A program made the position numbers and the translations under genes. Below, piece by piece: positions 1 to 8,915 of a stretch of DNA of 64,000 bases. The notes beneath the pieces are model-generated. The model made no database searches. It worked only from the letters and a program-made list of their open reading frames with translations, and was not told the origin of the DNA. How positions within the stretch are numbered: the first letter of the stretch is position 1; each line of letters starts with the position of its first letter. This DNA comes from Corallibacter vietnamensis (GTDB taxonomy: Bacteria > Bacteroidota > Bacteroidia > Flavobacteriales > Flavobacteriaceae), in NCBI RefSeq assembly GCF_039537875.1, contig NZ_BAABBI010000001.1, forward strand, positions 62,001 to 126,000, read 5' to 3'.

Positions 1-3000
1 CACTTACAAAAAGAACTACAATGGACGTTTACAGAGTAAAAATTTAACTTCAAATTCTAAAGGGTTAATTGAAATTATAAAAGATGGTTTTAATTGGACG
101 CAAGTAAAAATTGAAGCCACCACAAAAAATGATAAAGCCTATTTTGGTGATTATTACATAAATCAATCACACACTACACAAAAAGAAAACACAAAGTACA
201 ACGGCTTTATTTTTACTGACAGAAGTATTTATCGTCCTGGACAAACAGTCTACTTTAAGGGCATTGCCATGAAAACTGATCATGATATATCTGAAGTTTT
301 AGCTAATGAAAATTTAAGTGTTACTCTATATGATACCAATTATGAAATTGTAAAAGAACTGAAATTTAAAACCAATGAATTTGGCTCTATTTCTGGAGAA
401 TTTATACTACCTAGTAACGGACTTACAGGATATTATACGCTCGATTTAAAAGCTGACAATAAAACAATTCATGCTTCAAGTTCTATTTCGGTTGAAGAAT
501 ACAAGCGTCCTAAATTTGAAACCAACTTTGCTCCTATTACAGAGACTTTTAAAATAAACGATTCTATCAAGGTAAAAGGAACTGCTTTAGCCTACGCAGG
601 CAGCAATATAACAGATGCTAAAGTAGTGTATCGTGTACACAGAAAAGTACAATATCCTAGTTGGTACTATTGGTCTCGCCCTGCTTTTTTTAGCGAATCA
701 CAAGAAATTAGTCACGGCGAAACAACAACAGATGATAAAGGTGCGTTTGAAATTACTTTTAAAGCCATTCCTGACATAAGTGTAGATAAAAGCTCACAGC
801 CTATTTTCAATTATGAAATCACCGCTGATGTTATCGATTTAAATGGCGAAACACGAAGTGCCACAACAATAGTAAACGTTGGCTATCATGCTATGACAGC
901 TACTGTTTCAGTAGCAAATCTATTAGACAAAACAAATAAAAATCATACGTTAGAAATTAACACACAAAACCTTAACGGCGAATTTGTTCCTGCTAGTGGT
1001 ACTATAAAAATTTATAAACTACAAGCTCCAAAATATGTATTACGTGACAGACCATGGGAAGCGCCAGACTACCTTATGCTTTCAGAAACAGCATTTAAAA
1101 ATCAATTCCCACATGATGCTTATCAAGATGAAGACAATCCTAACAACTGGAAAAAAGGGCTTTTAGTTTTTGAAAAACACTTTGATACAGAAAAATCGAA
1201 AACTCTAGAACTCGGCAACATAAAAAAATGGCAATCTGGACAATACATCATTGTTTTAGAAAGTAAAGATTCCTTTAAACAAGATGTAAAAGCTGAAGCA
1301 AAAACTACGCTTTACAGTGATAAAGACAATACTCTAGCCGATAATCAATTATTCAGCATCACAACCAATAAAACAAATTATGATGTAAATGATATGGCTG
1401 AAATAACCATAGGTTCATCAGCAAAAAATATAACTATAACACTTGATGTTGAAAAAAATCATGAAACTATAAACACGTATATAATTGACCTTAATAACAA
1501 CAAAAAAACTATTAAAATTCCAGTCACAAAAGACGACATAGGAGGTTTTGCTGTGCACTATAGTTTTGCTTTTGCTAATAGTCATCAATCAGGATCAGAG
1601 ATCATTTCAGTACCATACCCTAAAACAGATTTAGAGATTGAAACCACCACATTTAGAGACAAATTACAACCAGGAAAAGATGAAACTTGGCGTTTTAAAA
1701 TAAAAGGTTCAAAAGGTGAACAAGTGTCTGCCGAACTATTAGCAAGTATGTACGATGCATCTTTAGACCAATTTAAACCACATAATTGGAGTTTCAACCC
1801 AATACACAAAACTACTTACTCTAGCTACAACAGAAGAAATGCTGCTTACAGCTTTGGTACACGTAGATTTAGAATACAAAACCTAAACCAAACATTTATT
1901 CAATATCCTCATCAATCTTATGATCAATTTAATTGGTTTGGTTTGAGTTTTGGGCATAGGCCATACTATTTTCAATCTGAAAAAGCTAGGTTAGCGTCAA
2001 TCACAGAAGATCAAAAGCTTGAAAAGGAAAACGTAGTTGAAAGTTTACAAGGTAAAGTTTCTGGTCTTCAAATCAACAATAACAATACGAATCAAACAAC
2101 AAGAATTGTTTTACGAGGAAATAGATCTCTTTCTGGGAACACAGAAGCACTTATTGTTATTGATGGTAAAATAGCATCGAGTGAAGATCTTCAAAAAATA
2201 TCTCCAGAATTAATTGAAAACACAACAGTACTAAAAGGCGCTGGAGGCTCTGCGCTTTATGGTTCTCAAGGTGCTAATGGTGTCATAATCATTTCCACTA
2301 AAAATGTGGATTTCAGTCAGGTTAGCATCCGCAAAAACCTTCAAGAAACCGCATTTTTCTTTCCGCAGTTACAAACCGACGAAAACGGAAACGTAAGTTT
2401 TAATTTCACAACACCAGAAGCCTTGACCAAATGGAAATTGCAGCTTTTAGCACATACCAAAACGCTACATAGCGCTGTAAGCAGTTTTGAAACCGTAACT
2501 CAAAAAGAGTTAATGGTGTTACCAAATGCACCTCGCTTTTTACGTCAAGGTGATGTTATTACCATTAGCACCAAAATTGCTAATCTTACTGAACAGGCGC
2601 TTTCTGGTCAAGCTAAATTAGAGTTAACAGATGCTATTTCAGGAAAGGATATTAATCAAGATCTTATCAGTTCCAACATAGTTGAAACCTTTTCAGTAGA
2701 CGCAAAAGGTAATACTCAAGTATCATGGACGCTAAACATTCCGGATAATGTGAGTGCTATTCAATATAAAATTATAGCAAAATCTGGTGATTTTAGTGAT
2801 GGTGAACAAAGTGCATTACCTGTGCTAACCAACAGAATGTTAGTCACCGAAACATTACCGATGTGGATAAAAAGTAACGAAACCAGAACGTTTACTCTAG
2901 ATAAGCTTAAAAATAACGTATCTACAACCTTAAAACATCATAAGCTCACTTTAGAGATGACCTCTAATCCTGCTTGGTATGCAGTTCAAGCATTGCCTTA

Positions 3001-4657
3001 CCTTATGGAATATCCGTATGATTGTAATGAGCAAACCTTTAGTCGTTACTATGCAAATGCGTTGGCAAGTCATATTGCAAACAGCAATCCTAGAATACAA
3101 GAGGTTTTCAATCAGTGGAAAAACACAGATGCATTATTAAGCAATCTTGAAAAAAATGAAGCATTAAAATCTATTCTTATTCAAGAAACGCCTTGGTTAC
3201 GCGATGCACAAAGTGAAACCGAACAAAAGAAACGTATCGCTTTGTTGTTTGACATGAATAAAATGAACAACGAATTGCAATCTGCCTTACGTAAACTACA
3301 ACAAAACCAAATGAGCAATGGTGCTTGGTCTTGGTTTAAAGGCGGACGCGAAAACCGTTACATTACGCAGCATATTATTGCTGGTTTTGGACATTTAAAA
3401 CACTTAAATGTAAATTCTAGTTTTGAAGAGCAATCTATGATACAACATGCTATAGAATATCTAGATGCTGAATTTGTAAAAGAATATAAAGACCTTAAAA
3501 AATACAGCAGCAAAGTAGATTTAGACAAAGACCACTTGAGCTATACTCAATTGCATTATTTGTACATGCGAAGCTTTTTCCCTGAAATTAAAACATCAAA
3601 AGAAGTTGAAGACATTACCAAATATTACCACACACAAATAGAAAAACATTGGTTGTCACGTTCGTTGTATGCTAAAGGATTAATGGCTTTAATTACACAC
3701 AGAATGGAAGATAACAAAACAGCTTCTAAAATCTTAAAATCATTAAAAGAAAACAGTATTACTTCAGATGAATTAGGTATGTACTGGAAAGAAAACACAA
3801 GCTCTTGGTATTGGTATCAAGCACCTATTGAAACGCAAGCGTTGCTGATTGAAGCGTTTTCAGAAATTGAAAATGACACCAAAACTGTAGACAACCTAAA
3901 AATATGGTTGCTTAAAAACAAGCAAACCAATCAGTGGAAAACCACAAAAGCAACTACCGAAGCAGTTTACGCATTGCTATTACAAGGCAGCGATTGGTTA
4001 AGCGTTACCGAAATGGTTGATGTTGTTTTAGGTAATAAGCCTGTTGAGCCTTCAAAATTAGAAACCGTAAAAGTTGAAGCAGGAACTGGTTATTATAAAA
4101 CATCTTGGAACACTACCGAAATTAAACCTGAAATGGCAGAAGTAAAACTCACCAAAAAAGGAAATGGCATTGCTTGGGGAAGTTTATACTGGCAATATTT
4201 TGAAGATTTAGATAAGATTACTTCCGCTGAAACACCTTTAAAACTTCAGAAGAAATTATTTAAAAAGAATAATACTGATACTGGTGAAGAGCTTACAGAA
4301 ATCACTTCAGAAACGCATTTAGAAGTTGGCGATTTGGTACGTGTGCGTATAGAATTACGTAGTGATCGCGCTATGGAATTTGTTCACATGAAAGATATGC
4401 GAGCAGCAGGATTAGAACCTGTTAATGCACTATCACAATACAAATGGCAAGATGGATTAGGCTATTATGAAGCGACTAAAGATGCAAGTACTAATTTCTT
4501 CTTTGATTATCTACCAAAAGGAATTTATGTGTTTGAATACGACTTACGTGTAAACAATTCTGGAGATATGAGTAATGGCATCACAACCATTCAAAGTATG
4601 TATGCACCAGAGTTTAGTAGCCATAGTGAAGGCGTGAGAATTTCAGTTAATAATTAA
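1..4657 (+). CDS. Alpha-2-macroglobulin family protein with inserted TonB-plug-like domain (5' truncated by window edge)
   Basis: The reading frame is open from base 2, so the gene begins upstream; the ATG at 269 is internal, because FTDRSIYRPGQTVYFKG, a hallmark of the MG domains of bacterial alpha-2-macroglobulins, lies just before it. About 1551 residues are visible. MG-type beta domains come first, then a SusC/RagA-like plug (about 2030-2310; SLQGKVSGL, RGNRSL, YGSQGANGVIII), then the A2M domain, the thioester motif CNEQ (3023-3034) inside YPYDCNEQTFSRYY, and an alpha-alpha toroid with a C-terminal receptor-like part. Family role: periplasmic or envelope-bound trapping of foreign proteases through the thioester. 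The preserved Cys-x-Glu-Gln suggests the trap is active. The usual partner pbpC is not downstream. Family assignment is firm; the role of the plug is unknown. Confidence 0.93.
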   Translation, partial: TYKKNYNGRLQSKNLTSNSKGLIEIIKDGFNWTQVKIEATTKNDKAYFGDYYINQSHTTQKENTKYNGFIFTDRSIYRPGQTVYFKGIAMKTDHDISEVLANENLSVTLYDTNYEIVKELKFKTNEFGSISGEFILPSNGLTGYYTLDLKADNKTIHASSSISVEEYKRPKFETNFAPITETFKINDSIKVKGTALAYAGSNITDAKVVYRVHRKVQYPSWYYWSRPAFFSESQEISHGETTTDDKGAFEITFKAIPDISVDKSSQPIFNYEITADVIDLNGETRSATTIVNVGYHAMTATVSVANLLDKTNKNHTLEINTQNLNGEFVPASGTIKIYKLQAPKYVLRDRPWEAPDYLMLSETAFKNQFPHDAYQDEDNPNNWKKGLLVFEKHFDTEKSKTLELGNIKKWQSGQYIIVLESKDSFKQDVKAEAKTTLYSDKDNTLADNQLFSITTNKTNYDVNDMAEITIGSSAKNITITLDVEKNHETINTYIIDLNNNKKTIKIPVTKDDIGGFAVHYSFAFANSHQSGSEIISVPYPKTDLEIETTTFRDKLQPGKDETWRFKIKGSKGEQVSAELLASMYDASLDQFKPHNWSFNPIHKTTYSSYNRRNAAYSFGTRRFRIQNLNQTFIQYPHQSYDQFNWFGLSFGHRPYYFQSEKARLASITEDQKLEKENVVESLQGKVSGLQINNNNTNQTTRIVLRGNRSLSGNTEALIVIDGKIASSEDLQKISPELIENTTVLKGAGGSALYGSQGANGVIIISTKNVDFSQVSIRKNLQETAFFFPQLQTDENGNVSFNFTTPEALTKWKLQLLAHTKTLHSAVSSFETVTQKELMVLPNAPRFLRQGDVITISTKIANLTEQALSGQAKLELTDAISGKDINQDLISSNIVETFSVDAKGNTQVSWTLNIPDNVSAIQYKIIAKSGDFSDGEQSALPVLTNRMLVTETLPMWIKSNETRTFTLDKLKNNVSTTLKHHKLTLEMTSNPAWYAVQALPYLMEYPYDCNEQTFSRYYANALASHIANSNPRIQEVFNQWKNTDALLSNLEKNEALKSILIQETPWLRDAQSETEQKKRIALLFDMNKMNNELQSALRKLQQNQMSNGAWSWFKGGRENRYITQHIIAGFGHLKHLNVNSSFEEQSMIQHAIEYLDAEFVKEYKDLKKYSSKVDLDKDHLSYTQLHYLYMRSFFPEIKTSKEVEDITKYYHTQIEKHWLSRSLYAKGLMALITHRMEDNKTASKILKSLKENSITSDELGMYWKENTSSWYWYQAPIETQALLIEAFSEIENDTKTVDNLKIWLLKNKQTNQWKTTKATTEAVYALLLQGSDWLSVTEMVDVVLGNKPVEPSKLETVKVEAGTGYYKTSWNTTEIKPEMAEVKLTKKGNGIAWGSLYWQYFEDLDKITSAETPLKLQKKLFKKNNTDTGEELTEITSETHLEVGDLVRVRIELRSDRAMEFVHMKDMRAAGLEPVNALSQYKWQDGLGYYEATKDASTNFFFDYLPKGIYVFEYDLRVNNSGDMSNGITTIQSMYAPEFSSHSEGVRISVNN
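2030..2310 (+). other. SusC/RagA-type plug domain embedded in the alpha-2-macroglobulin gene
   Basis: The translated segment holds a compact version of the TonB-dependent receptor plug: LQGKVSGLQI, then RIVLRGNRSLSGN, then LIVIDGK, then a helix, then GSALYGSQGANGVIIISTK. These match the order of plug landmarks in SusC proteins (signature, RGxxS, P/VLxVxDG, AAAIYGxRGANGVIxITTK). No TonB box or beta-barrel accompanies it; A2M sequence resumes straight after (FFFPQLQTDENGNVSF). The domain lies about where the bait or exposed loop would be in the A2M fold, which is inference. Confidence 0.8.
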
Positions 4658-4660
4658 ATA

Positions 4661-4690
4661 AAAAAGGCTTCAAAAATTTGAAGCCTTTTT
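4661..4690. terminator. Bidirectional intrinsic terminator
   Basis: An inverted repeat AAAAAGGCTTCAAA / TTTGAAGCCTTTTT with A-tract and T-tract on either side lies between convergent genes, so it can serve both the A2M gene and the SDR gene. Confidence 0.85.
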
Positions 4691-4692
4691 TA

Positions 4693-5415
4693 TTATTTAC
4701 TTGGTGGCGTTGTTGGCCTAACCTCTATTTTACTAGGTAAGGTTCTTGGATTCATTTTTAATAAATCAACAACCAATTCTCCAATATCTTCACTTTGAAT
4801 TTTCCAAGCATCAGAAGCATCAGGTTCATTACCATTAAAATGTGTAGATACTGATCCTGGCATAATGGTACTTACTTTAATACCATACTTACGTAAATCT
4901 AACATAACCGCCTGTGTAAAACCTGTAACACCAAACTTACTGGCATTATAAGCAGAACCATTAGCAAAGAAATTGGTTCCTGCTAGACTTGAAATGGTAA
5001 TGTAATATCCTTTAGATGCTTTTAGTGCATCTACACTTGCTTTTATTGAATAAAAAGCACCTGTAAGGTTTGTATCAATAGTCTCTTGCCATTGCTCACT
5101 GGTTAAATCTTCTATGCTTGCAAAATGTCCTAATCCGGCATTTGCAACAACAATATCAAGACTACCTAAAGTATCTATAATCTGTTTTACAGCGTTTGTT
5201 TGACTTTCAAAATTTCGCACATCGGCTTCTATACCTATAGCTTTTGCGTCTGTTGTATTACTAGCGTTTAATAACCCTGCAGCTTCACTTGCCGAAGCAC
5301 TTGATCTACTTGTTATAGCTACATGAATACCTTGTTGTAATAAGCTTTGAGCCACACCAAAGCCAATACCTTTACTTCCACCTGTTATTAATGCTACTTT
5401 GTTTTTTAAATTCAT
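4693..5415 (-). CDS. Short-chain dehydrogenase/reductase (SDR), FabG-like
   Basis: A 240-residue classical SDR. The NAD(P)-binding motif TGGSKGIG is at residues 11-18, the NAG motif at 92-94, and the catalytic set Ser142/143, Tyr156 and Lys160 (YNASK) is complete. It should be a cytoplasmic NAD(P)H-dependent carbonyl reductase or alcohol dehydrogenase; the substrate cannot be told from sequence. Arg37 after the second beta strand (TSRSS) hints at NADPH. The last gene of a minus-strand run, its start is 6 bases after the stop of the DinB-like gene, so they are probably co-transcribed. A general FabG function is unlikely to be essential here because the context is not fatty-acid synthesis. Confidence 0.88.
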   Translation of the reverse strand: MNLKNKVALITGGSKGIGFGVAQSLLQQGIHVAITSRSSASASEAAGLLNASNTTDAKAIGIEADVRNFESQTNAVKQIIDTLGSLDIVVANAGLGHFASIEDLTSEQWQETIDTNLTGAFYSIKASVDALKASKGYYITISSLAGTNFFANGSAYNASKFGVTGFTQAVMLDLRKYGIKVSTIMPGSVSTHFNGNEPDASDAWKIQSEDIGELVVDLLKMNPRTLPSKIEVRPTTPPSK

Positions 5416-5421
5416 AATTTT

Positions 5422-5976
5422 TTATTTTGGTAATCGTTTTGTTAAAAAGGCTAATTGCCCCATATGATTTGCTTGGTGCTCCATAACATGAAACCACGCC
5501 CAGTGATTGGTCATAGCTCCATTCTTTTTTGAGAACCATGTATCGTCTTTTGTTTTTAGTAGTTCTTTTGTTTTTTCTCTAACTTCATTGTAAATATCTA
5601 AATAATACTGAATTGGTTTTCCTTGTAATTCTTCACGACCCTTATCTCCTAGTCCTAGAGCAACACTCCATTTACTTTCCTCTTCTTTATTAAATTGTCT
5701 TTTTTCAAAGGTGTAAACTTGATAGTAGGCTTCAGTAGCGGCTAAATGATAAATGATTGCTCCAATACTATTTGCATTTTTATCAATTAAAAAATCTGTT
5801 TGCTCTTGGTTTAGATCTTTAACAATCCTTTCAACACGCCCTTTAAGGTCGTCTAACATAGAAACCATATTCCCAATATCATGAGAGTATTTCTTTGACG
5901 ATTTAATTTCGTATTGTGCTTGAGATTGAAAACAAATGAGTAATAATACTGCTAAAATGGATAATGTTCGTTTCAT
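5422..5976 (-). CDS. Exported DinB-superfamily protein
   Basis: A 184-residue protein starting MKRTLSILAVLLLICFQSQAQ, a clear Sec signal peptide; the ORF extends to 6009 but the extra 11 residues would spoil that signal, so the ATG at 5976 is chosen. The mature part is a four-helix DinB/DUF664-like fold, with a conserved His in the second helix (YHLAATEAYY) and two in the last (HVMEHQANHMGQ), the usual three-His metal site. Family members include metal-dependent thiol transferases, but exported Bacteroidota forms have no known substrate. Lies between the SDR and a lipoprotein gene on the same strand. Function unknown. Confidence 0.82.
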   Translation of the reverse strand: MKRTLSILAVLLLICFQSQAQYEIKSSKKYSHDIGNMVSMLDDLKGRVERIVKDLNQEQTDFLIDKNANSIGAIIYHLAATEAYYQVYTFEKRQFNKEEESKWSVALGLGDKGREELQGKPIQYYLDIYNEVREKTKELLKTKDDTWFSKKNGAMTNHWAWFHVMEHQANHMGQLAFLTKRLPK

Positions 5977-6063
5977 GTTGATTGGTTTTAATCCCTCGAA
6001 GATAAACAACCTATTTATAGATATGAAACGATTAACAGTAGCTTAACGCATATTAAGAAAACT

Positions 6064-6582
6064 TTATTGGTTTGGTGGAAACTCTTTCAAAACCTTGTTA
6101 ACAATAGCTTTAAAGAGTGCCTCTCGACTTTCAGGCTTTGCATTAGGTTTAAATGTACTCTCGCTAATAGCTTGCCAAAACAAACCTATTCCGTTTTCAT
6201 CAACAAAATCAAATTGTATTTTTCGGTCTATATTAGGTTGCCCTATAGGAATTCCTACTGAAACGCCACCTCCAACATGAGACCCACTGCCGCCTACACC
6301 TACGCCAACACTATTTCTTTTCATTGATTGGCGTTCTGAACTTTTAATATCTATATAAAAATCAGGAGAAGTTGACATTTGAAATCCTTTAGTCTGAAGA
6401 GCTTCATCTAAAGCAGAAAATAAGCGTTTGGCATCAAAATCACTTAAACCTGTATTGATATTATCGTAATAATTGTAGGTTTTGTATTTTGAAAAATCTG
6501 TGCCCTTTTCATAATCATGATTAACATATATAGGAGCACAGGAAACAATTATTAATAAGACAAATAAAGAGGAAAATCGCAT
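6064..6582 (-). CDS. DUF4136-like lipoprotein
   Basis: A 172-residue protein with a lipoprotein signal peptide (MRFSSLFVLLIIVSC; lipobox IVSC, Cys15). The body opens with YEKGTDFSKYKTYNYY and carries a Gly-rich strand (VGVGVGGSGSHVGGGVSVG) and a C-terminal EALFKAIVNKVLKEFPP, all typical of DUF4136 outer-membrane lipoproteins. The family's biochemical role is not known. It is 37 bases downstream of obg on the same strand, with no obvious terminator between, so may be read from the same transcript. Confidence 0.85.
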   Translation of the reverse strand: MRFSSLFVLLIIVSCAPIYVNHDYEKGTDFSKYKTYNYYDNINTGLSDFDAKRLFSALDEALQTKGFQMSTSPDFYIDIKSSERQSMKRNSVGVGVGGSGSHVGGGVSVGIPIGQPNIDRKIQFDFVDENGIGLFWQAISESTFKPNAKPESREALFKAIVNKVLKEFPPNQ

Positions 6583-6619
6583 AACTTTTTATTTTAAAGT
6601 TACGAAATTAGGATATACC

Positions 6620-7630
6620 TTACTCTGTTGGAGCGGCATTTAACATCTTCCACAAAGTATCTTTAAGCTCTTGAAGTCCTTGTTGTGCTACTGAAGACAT
6701 AAACATGTAGTCTACTGGAAGTTCATTATCTAACTCTTCTTTAAGCTCTGCCTTTAATTCATCATCTAGCATATCACTTTTTGAGATAGCAACAAAACGC
6801 TCTTTATCTAAAATTTCAGGGTTGTAGCGTTTTAACTCATCTAGTAAAATATCATATTGTTTTTTAATGTCATCAGCATCAGCCGGGATTAAAAATAACA
6901 ATACCGAGTTGCGTTCTATGTGACGTAAAAAATAATGTCCTAGTCCGCGTCCTTCTGCAGCACCTTCTATAATTCCAGGTATATCTGCAATTACAAATGA
7001 TTGATGATCTCTATACTCTACAATACCTAAATTAGGTTTTAGGGTTGTAAACTCATAATCAGCAATTTTAGGCTTTGCAGCTGTTACAACAGACAGTAAT
7101 GTAGATTTTCCTGCATTAGGAAAACCTACTAAACCTACGTCTGCTAATATTTTTAATTCTAGAATAATATCACGCTCTTCTCCGGGAATACCTGGTTGCG
7201 CATATCGCGGTGTTTGATTTGTTGAACTTTTAAAATGCCAGTTTCCACGACCACCCATTCCACCTTGGGCAATGGTTTTTTCTTCACCATTTTCGGTAAT
7301 CTCAAAAAGGATTTCATTGGTTTCTTTATCTCTTACAACAGTACCTAAAGGAACATCCATGTATATATCTGCTCCATCTGCACCTGTACTACGCTGCTTA
7401 CTACCATGTTCGCCATGACCAGCTTTAAAGTGTCTTTTAAACTTATAGGTATATAATGTCCAGAGGTTAGCATTACCTCTTATGATTACATGTCCACCAC
7501 GACCACCATCACCACCATCTGGACCTCCTTTTTCTATATACTTTTCACGGTGTAAATGTGCAGACCCTTTACCTCCGTTTCCAGAGGCTACATGTAACTT
7601 TACGTAATCAACAAAATTCCCTTCAGTCAT
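6620..7630 (-). CDS. obg: Obg/CgtA GTPase
   Basis: A 336-residue Obg GTPase, a ribosome-assembly and growth-control factor that binds the 50S subunit. The N-terminal Gly-rich Obg fold (residues 1-160: VASGNGGKGSAHLHREK, GGPDGGDGGRGG) is followed by the G domain: G1 GFPNAGKST at 169, G2 TTLKPNLG, G3 DIPG (IIEGA). G4 reads SKSD where NKxD is usual. There is no OCT domain after the G domain, a short form common in Bacteroidetes. It follows the hpt-adk fusion by 48 bases; a small hairpin lies just upstream of the start. Confidence 0.97.
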   Translation of the reverse strand: MTEGNFVDYVKLHVASGNGGKGSAHLHREKYIEKGGPDGGDGGRGGHVIIRGNANLWTLYTYKFKRHFKAGHGEHGSKQRSTGADGADIYMDVPLGTVVRDKETNEILFEITENGEEKTIAQGGMGGRGNWHFKSSTNQTPRYAQPGIPGEERDIILELKILADVGLVGFPNAGKSTLLSVVTAAKPKIADYEFTTLKPNLGIVEYRDHQSFVIADIPGIIEGAAEGRGLGHYFLRHIERNSVLLFLIPADADDIKKQYDILLDELKRYNPEILDKERFVAISKSDMLDDELKAELKEELDNELPVDYMFMSSVAQQGLQELKDTLWKMLNAAPTE

Positions 7631-7638
7631 ATTCCCTT

Positions 7639-7652
7639 TCCGCAGTAGCGGA
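7639..7652 (-). other. Small hairpin in the obg leader
   Basis: TCCGC-TACT-GCGGA (minus strand) forms a 5-bp stem with a 4-base loop, followed by AAAGGGAAT and the obg ATG nine bases on. There is no T-tract, so it is not an ordinary terminator; it could affect translation start or be a remnant of a palindromic repeat. Confidence 0.4.
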
Positions 7653-7678
7653 TATTATTTAATTATATATTGCAAGTA

Positions 7679-8788
7679 TTATAATGAGTCTATAACATTA
7701 CTCAAACGCGCTGTGATATCTTCAATACTACCAACACCATCTACACCGTAGTATTTGTCTTGTGCAGAATAATAGTCTTTAAGTATGGCTGTTTTTTTAT
7801 AGTACTCTTTAATACGGTTTCTAATGATGCTTTCATCAGCATCATCAGCTCTTCCACTTGTTTTACCACGCTCTAATAAACGTTGCACTAAAACTTCATC
7901 ATCAACTTCAAGTGCTATCATAGCATTGATTTGAGAATCTTTTTCATCCATTAATTTATCTAATGCTTCAGCTTGGGCATTGGTACGCGGAAAGCCATCA
8001 AAAATAAACCCTTTAGCATCTGCATTTTTTTCTACTTCAGCATTTAGCATATCAATCGTTACTTGGTCAGGAACTAATTCTCCTTTGTCCATGTATGATT
8101 TTGCTAACATACCAAGAGCGGTCTCATTTTTAATATTAAATCTAAATACATCACCTGTTGAAATGTGTACTAAACTGTATTTTTCTTTTAAAAATTCGGC
8201 TTGTGTGCCTTTTCCTGCTCCTGGAGGTCCAAATAGGACAAAATTAGTCATGTGTTGTGTAGTTTTTAATTGATATATAGCTGGTAAATCTCTACCTAAT
8301 CCATCATAGTCAAGTCCGTAACCCACTATAAATTTATTAGGAATTTCTATACCAACGTAATGTAGTTTAAAATCTTTCTTGTAGGCTTCTGGTTTATAAA
8401 ACAAGGTCGCTATTTTAAGTTCTTTTACATTTTCGTTTTTGAAAATTCTATGAACTTCAGCCAGTGTTTTACCAGAGTCAATAATGTCTTCTAAAATCAC
8501 AACCGTTCTACCTGTCAAGTCTTGTGTTAGGCCAATTAAGCGCTGTATATCATCAGTAGATTTCAAACCTTCATAAGATGCTAGCTTTATAAAGGTAACT
8601 TCACAAGCTTTAGGATATTTTTTCACAAAATCACTTACAAACATAAACGACCCATTTAAGATGCCTATAAACACAGGTACTTCATCACCTAAATCATGGG
8701 CTATTTCATTAACCATACGTTGTACAACCTCCTGAATTTTGTCTTCAGAAATAAATGGCTTAAAGTGTAAATCGTGTAATTTTACCAC
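7679..8788 (-). CDS. adk: Fused hypoxanthine phosphoribosyltransferase - adenylate kinase
   Basis: A 369-residue bifunctional protein. Residues 1-175 are a HPRT: PRPP-binding motif VVILEDIIDSGKT at about 96-108, and a substrate loop (KFIVGYGLDYDG) near 152. Residues 180-369 are adenylate kinase: Met180 then VLFGPPGAGKGTQ (P-loop at 187-194), FDGFPRT, and a short LID (RGKTSGRADD) without zinc ligands. It would salvage hypoxanthine or guanine to IMP/GMP and balance AMP/ATP/ADP in the cytoplasm. Fusion is seen as one uninterrupted frame, and Met180 could also be an internal start giving free adenylate kinase. The arrangement hpt-adk then obg, divergent from purK-purE, places purine salvage beside purine synthesis. 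A TATCTTTG box lies 21 bases upstream. Confidence 0.95.
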   Translation of the reverse strand: MVKLHDLHFKPFISEDKIQEVVQRMVNEIAHDLGDEVPVFIGILNGSFMFVSDFVKKYPKACEVTFIKLASYEGLKSTDDIQRLIGLTQDLTGRTVVILEDIIDSGKTLAEVHRIFKNENVKELKIATLFYKPEAYKKDFKLHYVGIEIPNKFIVGYGLDYDGLGRDLPAIYQLKTTQHMTNFVLFGPPGAGKGTQAEFLKEKYSLVHISTGDVFRFNIKNETALGMLAKSYMDKGELVPDQVTIDMLNAEVEKNADAKGFIFDGFPRTNAQAEALDKLMDEKDSQINAMIALEVDDEVLVQRLLERGKTSGRADDADESIIRNRIKEYYKKTAILKDYYSAQDKYYGVDGVGSIEDITARLSNVIDSL

Positions 8789-8809
8789 GTGTTTTTAATT
8801 TTAGAAATG

Positions 8810-8817
8810 CAAAGATA
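8810..8817 (-). promoter_or_regulatory. -7 box upstream of hpt-adk
   Basis: CAAAGATA on the plus strand is TATCTTTG on the minus strand, an exact match to the Bacteroidota TAnnTTTG element, 21 bases before the start codon. No clear -33 TTTG was found. Confidence 0.6.
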
Positions 8818-8865
8818 ATCATTTGATTAACGTTTTGCGAATTCTAAACAATATACTTAAAATTA

Positions 8866-8895
8866 AAAAAGGCAGCTAATTATAGCTGCCTTTTT
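8866..8895 (-). terminator. Intrinsic terminator after the T9SS protein gene
   Basis: AAAAAGGCAGCTA-ATTA-TAGCTGCCTTTTT, a near-perfect stem with T-tract, 20 bases past the stop of the minus-strand gene 8916-10463. Confidence 0.85.
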
Positions 8896-8915
8896 ATAAG
8901 TTATTAAAATGTCAA

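Noticed and set aside
5977..6009. Eleven extra N-terminal residues of the DinB-like protein
   Set aside because: They would precede and bury a textbook signal peptide; the ATG at 5976 is better.
7980..8273. 97-residue plus-strand ORF inside the adenylate kinase part
   Set aside because: Shadow of the hpt-adk fusion; no independent signal.
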